DNA of 64,000 nt, taken from NCBI GenBank assembly GCA_958428365.1, contig CAUAFT010000011.1, forward strand, positions 1 to 64,000. Reading direction: 5' to 3'. Within the stretch, counting starts at the first letter, position 1, and each line of letters starts with the position of its first letter. Both the position numbers and the translations under genes were made by a program. Under the pieces are notes generated by a model. It was given only the letters and a program-made list of their open reading frames with translations, ran no database searches and had not been told where the DNA came from. Shown here piece by piece: positions 59,328 through 64,000 of this stretch. This DNA comes from an uncultured Lachnospiraceae bacterium (GTDB lineage Bacteria > Bacillota > Clostridia > Lachnospirales > Lachnospiraceae).

Positions 59328-60296
59328 ATGGAAAAAGACATGGTGTGGAAACGTTTCTTTTCTGACAATGAACGTTATGCAGATTTAATTAACGGTATTG
59401 GATGTCGGGGGAAGCAGATCGTACATAGGGATGATCTGGAAGAGTTGGATACACAGACGGGGATATGGAGGAATTTAAGGCTTGTAAGAGAACGGAAATC
59501 CGTAAGGTTTTCTCATCGGAACGGAATTCGTGATATGTTAAGAAAAGTTGCACTTGGGATTAATTTTGCCGTTATAGGAGTGGAGAATCAGGAAGAAATT
59601 GATTATAGGCTGCCTCTTAGGATTATGTCTTATGATATCGGAGAGTATGAACGTCAGGCAGCCAGGATCCGAAAAGAAATCCGTCGTAATCATTCTGGTT
59701 TGAAACCGGGAGAATATCTGTATGGATTTCGAAAAGATAGCAGATTATACCCAGTGGTTACCTTTATATTGTATTCGGGTTCTGAGGACTGGGACGGTGC
59801 CTTGAATCTGCATGGGATCATTGATTTTGAAGATATTCCCCAGGATCTGGTAGAACTGGTGAATGATTATCATATGCATCTGGTAGAAATACGAAAGTTG
59901 AAAAACACAGATATGTTTCGGACAGATGTTCGTCAGGTATTTGATTTTATTCGTTATTCCGGTGACTCGGAAAAATTGAAGGATTTAGTGATGAATGACC
60001 GATACTATCAGGATATGGATGAAGATGCATTTGATGTAGTGGTAACTTATACGAAAGCGGAAGAATTGATTCAGGTGAAGGATTATCACAGAAAGGATGG
60101 GAAGGTAGATATGTGTGAGGCGCTTACAACGTTAATTAAAGAGGGAGAGGTAAGAGGAAAGGCGGAAGGCGAAGAATGTTTTGCTATGTTGACGGAAAAA
60201 CTTCTGCGAGAATCCAGAACAGAAGACCTTTTAAAAGCAACAAGTGATAAAGAGTTCAGGAAAGAACTTTACAGAGAATTGGGAATAGAAGAATGA
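59328..60296 (+). CDS. Rpn-type PD-(D/E)XK nuclease/putative transposase, copy 3 (divergent)
   Basis: This 322-residue relative of the two Rpn proteins upstream differs in most of its sequence. The core is YADLINGIGCRGKQIV, RNGIRDMLRKVALGINFAVIGVENQEEIDYRLPLRIMSYD (E-x-Q variant in VENQEE) and YPVVTFILYSGSEDWDGA. The tail ends LLKATSDKEFRKELYRELGIEE, like copies 1 and 2. It lies inside the glycosylation cluster, and its stop overlaps the start of the next glycosyltransferase gene (ATGA), so that gene depends on it for coupled translation. Confidence 0.8.
   Translation: MEKDMVWKRFFSDNERYADLINGIGCRGKQIVHRDDLEELDTQTGIWRNLRLVRERKSVRFSHRNGIRDMLRKVALGINFAVIGVENQEEIDYRLPLRIMSYDIGEYERQAARIRKEIRRNHSGLKPGEYLYGFRKDSRLYPVVTFILYSGSEDWDGALNLHGIIDFEDIPQDLVELVNDYHMHLVEIRKLKNTDMFRTDVRQVFDFIRYSGDSEKLKDLVMNDRYYQDMDEDAFDVVVTYTKAEELIQVKDYHRKDGKVDMCEALTTLIKEGEVRGKAEGEECFAMLTEKLLRESRTEDLLKATSDKEFRKELYRELGIEE
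60111..60296 (+). CDS. Candidate intragenic small protein (RpnS-like) in Rpn copy 3
   Basis: An in-frame ATG at 60111, preceded by GGGAAGG with a 4-5 base spacing, would give a 61-residue C-terminal product ending in the same tail as copies 1 and 2. The site is weaker than in the other copies. Confidence 0.35.
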   Translation: MCEALTTLIKEGEVRGKAEGEECFAMLTEKLLRESRTEDLLKATSDKEFRKELYRELGIEE

Positions 60297-61459
60297 ATAT
60301 CTTATTTTACCGCTACAACAGCATCTGTGAGCCGGATATGATAGAGGTTATGACCAGGCTGGGTCATAGCATTATCGAAATCACAGAGGAAATGACCAAT
60401 AAAGAACTGGAAGCAAAGGAACAGATGCTCCTTGTAAGCGAAGCATTAAAACAACAGAAGTATGATATGGTATTCAGCATTAACTTCTTTCCGGTTGTTT
60501 CAGAAGTGTGTAACATTTTCCATATCCCATATGTCTGCTGGATTGTGGACAGCCCGGTCATGGAGTTATATTCTCATTCCATCCGGAACCCGTGGAACAG
60601 GATCTTTCTGTTCGACTATGCGCTATATGAGGAATTTCACGACGAGAATCCAAATGGAATCTTCTATCTGCCGTTAGGGGCAAATTATGAGCGTCTGGAT
60701 GCGTTGATGGAGACCATCTCGGAGGCGGATGAGAAAAAATTTTCGGCGGACGTCTCATTCATCGGTTCTCTTTATACGGAGAAGTGTCCTTACAATCGTC
60801 TGAAGCAGCGGGATACTTATTTAAAAGGCTATCTGGACGGAGTGGTGGAAGCGCAGCTTAAGGTTTACGGCTATAATTTCTTAGAGGAATGTATCACAGA
60901 TGAGATCTTACGGGAATTTAAGGCAGCAGTACCGTTCTATCAATTTCCAGAGAAATCCAATAAAAATGAGAAGGCGGCGATGGCGCACCTCTACCTTGGA
61001 AATAAGGTGACGGAGCAGGAGCGACTGCGGCTGTTAAAACGGGTTTCGGAGGAATATGAGCTAGACCTGTATACCGGAAGCGATATTACTGCGCTTCCCA
61101 ATGCAAACTACCGTGGTCTTGCCAAGACCATGACAGAGATGCCGAAGATTTTTCATCTCTCTAAGATCAATCTGAACTTCACGTCAAAACCGATCCGTAC
61201 TGGTCTCCCTCTTCGTATCTGGGACATTCTGGGAGCAGGCGGGTTTGTACTCACGAATTTTCAGACGGAAATACCGGAGTATTTTGAGATTGGAAGGGAT
61301 CTGGAGACCTATGCCAGCGAGGAGGAGCTGATTCAGAAAATCGGCTACTATCTGGAACATGAGGAGGAACGTGTCCGGATTGCCCGAAATGGTTATCAGA
61401 AGGCAAAGGAGCAGTATTCACTGGAGACACGGGTGAAGCAGATATTGGATACAATATAA
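60293..61459 (+). CDS. CgeB/DUF3880-type glycosyltransferase
   Basis: The N-terminal half (MNILFYRYNSICEPDMIEVMTRLGHSI with FSINFFPVVSEVCNIFHIPYVCWIVDSPV) is the DUF3880 region, and the C-terminal half (LNFTSKPIRTGLPLRIWDILGAGGFVLTNFQTEIPEYFEIG) is the glycosyl transferase domain of the CgeB family. Members glycosylate spore or flagellar proteins. It closes the sugar cluster and overlaps the Rpn copy 3 stop by four bases. Confidence 0.88.
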   Translation: MNILFYRYNSICEPDMIEVMTRLGHSIIEITEEMTNKELEAKEQMLLVSEALKQQKYDMVFSINFFPVVSEVCNIFHIPYVCWIVDSPVMELYSHSIRNPWNRIFLFDYALYEEFHDENPNGIFYLPLGANYERLDALMETISEADEKKFSADVSFIGSLYTEKCPYNRLKQRDTYLKGYLDGVVEAQLKVYGYNFLEECITDEILREFKAAVPFYQFPEKSNKNEKAAMAHLYLGNKVTEQERLRLLKRVSEEYELDLYTGSDITALPNANYRGLAKTMTEMPKIFHLSKINLNFTSKPIRTGLPLRIWDILGAGGFVLTNFQTEIPEYFEIGRDLETYASEEELIQKIGYYLEHEEERVRIARNGYQKAKEQYSLETRVKQILDTI

Positions 61460-61539
61460 CCATTTTCCCGAATGATCGGTATTAAAATTGCAACAAGAAT
61501 GGCAGAATATAAAAGAGAATATATTTTAAGAGGATGAGC

Positions 61540-61875
61540 ATGAAAATAGATGAAAGTCTTTCCTTTTTGAGAGAAAACAAGAAAGCGTTATTACAGAAAA
61601 TAATTGCTAATCTGAAAGAAGAAGTAGAAGGGCTGCGCTACATTATTTTATTTGGAAGTTATGCAAGAGGTGAGGAAAAGGCTACCAGTGATCTGGATAT
61701 TCTTCTGCTCACAGAGCAGGAGATACCACGGGAGATCCGTGGAGGACTTAGCAGTGAATGCGAAGAAAAAAATATAGATCTGGTTTTTTATACGATGGAA
61801 CAATTTGACGCATCAGATTGTTTGCTGATTTCTGAAATCCGCAAGGAGGGGATTGTGGTATGGAAACAAAAATGA
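61540..61875 (+). CDS. MNT-type nucleotidyltransferase (antitoxin-like)
   Basis: This 111-residue protein has the minimal nucleotidyltransferase motif FGSYARGEEKATSDLDILLL with both metal-binding Asp residues. In HEPN/MNT pairs this protein AMPylates or binds the HEPN partner. The ATG at 61540 follows AGAGGATG; the ATG at 61534 abuts that site. It overlaps the HEPN gene by 16 bases. Confidence 0.85.
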   Translation: MKIDESLSFLRENKKALLQKIIANLKEEVEGLRYIILFGSYARGEEKATSDLDILLLTEQEIPREIRGGLSSECEEKNIDLVFYTMEQFDASDCLLISEIRKEGIVVWKQK

Positions 61876-62327
61876 ATTCTTATCTGGGGAGAGGACGCAG
61901 CGACTACCTTTATGCAAAGGCAGGAATGTCTGTGGGAGAAGAATATGGAGATTACAATGGTGTGGCATCCATGTGTGCGCAGGCTGCTGAGAAATATCTG
62001 AAAGCGGTCATAGAGAAGTGTATTTTCAGAGAAGATGCGATATCCTTATTGAAGTCGCATAATCTGCGTTCGATTCTAAATGTGATAAAAGAAGAATATC
62101 CTGATGTAAAGATTACTGCAAGAGATGTAAAATGGTTGGGAGACTTTTACTTCGATGCAAGATATCCGGGAGATAACTTTGTTGAAGTGAGCCGCCAGGA
62201 TGCATTAGAATGTCTGGAAATGGTGGAAACCATAGAGCAGGAAGTGAAGAAAATCCTGGAAAGAGAGGCGGAATCCAGAGGCGAGCGGAAGAAAAAAATA
62301 AGTAATCTCAAGACCTTTGTTTTATAA
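61860..62327 (+). CDS. HEPN-domain protein, partner of the nucleotidyltransferase
   Basis: The 155-residue helical protein has the HEPN layout of PF05168 type: ASMCAQAAEKYLKAVIEK, LLKSHNLRSILNVI and KWLGDFYFDARYPGDNFVEVS. The R-x4-H RNase motif of toxic HEPN proteins is not obvious, so a non-nuclease role is possible. AAGGAGG lies about 12 bases upstream of the ATG. Together with the MNT gene it forms a toxin-antitoxin-like pair downstream of the glycosylation genes. Confidence 0.8.
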   Translation: METKMNSYLGRGRSDYLYAKAGMSVGEEYGDYNGVASMCAQAAEKYLKAVIEKCIFREDAISLLKSHNLRSILNVIKEEYPDVKITARDVKWLGDFYFDARYPGDNFVEVSRQDALECLEMVETIEQEVKKILEREAESRGERKKKISNLKTFVL

Positions 62328-62389
62328 TCTGGAACATGGATCACCCGGATTCGCCGAGAAGATAGGATAGAACCAAGTATCAGGGTAAC

Positions 62390-62418
62390 AAAAAAAGCGG
62401 TCTGCCAACCGCTTTTTT
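62390..62418. terminator. Bidirectional intrinsic terminator
   Basis: AAAAAAGCGG pairs perfectly with CCGCTTTTTT around TCTGCCAA, with A and T runs on both sides. It serves the HEPN gene and the convergent FliD-like gene. Confidence 0.9.
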
Positions 62419-62444
62419 CTATCACATAATCATAATTTATACCC

Positions 62445-63743
62445 TTAGCAATACCGATCCAACATCATTCCCGCATAAATGGAAGAAATATACGGCGTAG
62501 CAAAATTATGTCCCGGATTCTTATAGGCAACAACCACCTTATTCACATAATTCATCGGGTTGATCGAAGCCGTCGTTGCACGTTCATTTAAAGCATCCTT
62601 AAAGGCATTCAGTACAGAAAAACTCTCCCTGGAATCCTCCGAGGTCACGGCGTCCGCCAGCAAAGCCCTGTCGATACTGATCTGTCCGTCATCCAGAGTC
62701 CTCAGACCAATAGCTTCCAGTTCACTGCGGTATTCCGCCGGAACACGTCTCATATCCGACAGCAGCTTGTTCCCCTGCTGCTTTTCTCCGGTACTGTTGG
62801 TGGCAATATCAATAATGGAATTATAGGAATCCACCAGTTCCTGCAGATTGTCCGCCACAGCGTCCACACTGGGCTTATATCCGATGGTCTCCGACTCGCC
62901 TTCCCGACTGACATCCTTAAAGGTCAGTTCAAAGGTCTGATTAATAGTGATTGTATTGGAGAAGGCGGTATGTTCCGTTCCATTTAACAAAAAGGAAGAA
63001 TTTACCGCCGGAGACGCGGTCTCGTTGATTCCCAGAATCTGCATGGCGAGATAGGAGTCCGAGGTGCCCTCCGGTACGATATCAAATACGGATGTCTCGT
63101 CCTCTCCCAGTCCGGTTCGCAGGGATTCTAACTGTAAAGCGCTCTGTTCCTTGTCGTTTTCCACAACCCTTGCCTTCAAACCGATATCGGCAGTCTTGAT
63201 CAGGCGCGCCAGTTTTTCCAGAACTTCCCGGTTCTTTTCTCCCTCGTTGACATTGAACTGGAATTCATAGGAGCGGGAAGCGGTATTCAGATCGAAAGAA
63301 TAACTTCCAACTGGAATGTCTCGTCCAATATCATAGAGAAAATGTCCCTGATTGATCTGAGGCGCTGCCAGTTGTTTAACTTCAATCTCAAAATCCTCCG
63401 TAGATTCTGAGTCGTCATTCATTCCGATGTACCTGGCTTCCACAATGGAGTCGTCCGTGGAGGACGCCACTTTTTTTGCAAAAGCGCTTTCAATTCCGGT
63501 GTCGTCCGCAGAAAGCGATGCGATCACATTCTGGATCCGCCTTGCGTTTTCCTTGACGTCAATGGCGAATTGAGCTGCATCCCTGGAGTTCTGTATCTTG
63601 TAAAGAGGAGACTCCTTATTTGCCTTGACCATCCGGTTGTAGATATCCCGTAATTCACTTTTTTTATGAGAATCATAGCGCGATACGGTTGAGTTGGCAT
63701 AAGTACTCAGATAATAATGATATACGGTATCAATCGCAGCCAT
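62445..63743 (-). CDS. Divergent FliD-like (hook-associated protein 2) protein
   Basis: The C-terminal half resembles the FliD C-terminal domain: VDAVADNLQELVDSYNSIIDIATN, then LLSDMRRVPAEYRSELEAIGLRTLDDGQISIDRALLADAVTSED. The segment DFEIEVKQLAAPQINQGHFL resembles the FliD hook-IN strand. The usual N-terminus (GLxSGLDxxxIV) and the long final coiled coil are missing, and the protein ends in IYAGMMLDRYC. It may be a second cap-like or filament-associated protein. AAGGAGG precedes the ATG at 63743. A weak SigD promoter lies about 150 bases upstream. Confidence 0.6.
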   Translation of the reverse strand: MAAIDTVYHYYLSTYANSTVSRYDSHKKSELRDIYNRMVKANKESPLYKIQNSRDAAQFAIDVKENARRIQNVIASLSADDTGIESAFAKKVASSTDDSIVEARYIGMNDDSESTEDFEIEVKQLAAPQINQGHFLYDIGRDIPVGSYSFDLNTASRSYEFQFNVNEGEKNREVLEKLARLIKTADIGLKARVVENDKEQSALQLESLRTGLGEDETSVFDIVPEGTSDSYLAMQILGINETASPAVNSSFLLNGTEHTAFSNTITINQTFELTFKDVSREGESETIGYKPSVDAVADNLQELVDSYNSIIDIATNSTGEKQQGNKLLSDMRRVPAEYRSELEAIGLRTLDDGQISIDRALLADAVTSEDSRESFSVLNAFKDALNERATTASINPMNYVNKVVVAYKNPGHNFATPYISSIYAGMMLDRYC

Positions 63744-63880
63744 AATTCGTCCCCTCCTTTCTTCCTTGAAATATGCAGTCGCACGGGGTTGAATAAATCC
63801 ATTTATATACTTACATTATAATATGAAAGAATAGATTTGTCATGTAAAAAAATAGGACTATTGAACTATATTTTTAGTAT

Positions 63881-63907
63881 ATATCGGACAAAAAACCAAA
63901 AAATGAA
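63881..63907 (-). promoter_or_regulatory. Candidate SigD promoter for the FliD-like gene
   Basis: On the minus strand, TCCGATAT (63881-63888) is preceded at 15 bases by TTCA (63904-63907). The -10 element is as good as that of flgM; the -35 element matches at only two of four positions. Confidence 0.45.
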
Positions 63908-63946
63908 CGGCGTCATTGAATTATTTTTACAAAAGAGGAAAAGGTG

Positions 63947-63975
63947 TTGACGCACTCTGCGGATTGTGCTATATT
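63947..63975 (+). promoter_or_regulatory. Sigma-A promoter for a gene beyond the window
   Basis: TTGACG (63947-63952) and TATATT (63970-63975) are separated by 17 bases, on the plus strand, divergent from the FliD-like gene. The gene it drives starts after base 64000. Confidence 0.75.
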
Positions 63976-64000
63976 AGACTAGCGATGGAAGTAGGTCTTT

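Overview
The window looks like a chromosomal segment from a motile, anaerobic Firmicute, most likely family Lachnospiraceae. The support is a clostridial-type Tad/Flp pilus operon with DUF5702 and FHA (DUF6382-like) genes, a Spo0A-type response regulator, a SigD (sigma-28) flagellar regulon with fliW-csrA, and 4Fe-4S aldo/keto reductase chemistry. No rRNA or tRNA gene and no CRISPR array was seen. Gene functions come from reading motifs and family resemblance, not from searches.

Layout. 1-53 is the 3' tip of a group II intron (end of domain V plus all of domain VI). 100-318 is a DUF2508 gene on the minus strand. 592-9525 is one long Tad pilus operon: two A24 prepilin peptidases, a TadZ/CpaE-like protein, the CpaF ATPase, TadB and TadC, a 55-aa Flp pilin, three TadE/TadG-like proteins and an FHA protein. 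9563-24417 is mostly housekeeping: murG, a HIT protein, a flavodoxin-like reductase, a possible catalytically dead metallo-beta-lactamase-fold protein, pgi, a spore-cortex-lytic-type hydrolase, an SPFH protein, argF, birA, coaX, dusB, greA and lysS. A 236-bp inverted-repeat element lies at 13600-13835.

24420-29610 is an AT-rich island after lysS. It carries an IetAS-type pair (AAA+ ATPase and subtilase), an XRE regulator with a palindromic operator on its promoter, and an unknown helical protein. 29638-34035 holds apbE, a shortened NusG-II-like gene, a LysR regulator, and a ferredoxin-type aldo/keto reductase with an SDR enzyme. 34351-36471 is a GHKL sensor kinase and a Spo0A-like response regulator that converge and overlap at their 3' ends; two consensus 0A boxes precede the regulator. 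An EAL c-di-GMP phosphodiesterase follows.

38288-63743 is a late flagellar and flagellin-glycosylation region: flgM, flgN, two flgK, flgL, fliW, csrA, flaG, fliD, fliS, a FliT-like gene, fliC, a Maf glycosyltransferase, a pyruvyltransferase-like protein, a CMP-sugar synthetase/PseG fusion, a NeuB-like synthase, a GT-D-fold transferase, a CgeB-type transferase, a nucleotidyltransferase/HEPN pair and a divergent FliD-like protein. SigD-type promoters precede flgM, flaG, fliC and probably the FliD-like gene. The fliC leader carries several GGA motifs that suit CsrA, whose gene and whose antagonist FliW are nearby.

Three Rpn-type PD-(D/E)XK genes are inserted in this region (48145, 49249, 59328). 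All three share a leader of about 175 nt in which one element can pair either with an upstream partner or with the ribosome binding site. All three also contain an internal start with its own ribosome binding site that would give a C-terminal small protein. This leader-plus-intragenic-protein arrangement is the best candidate here for an incompletely described system.
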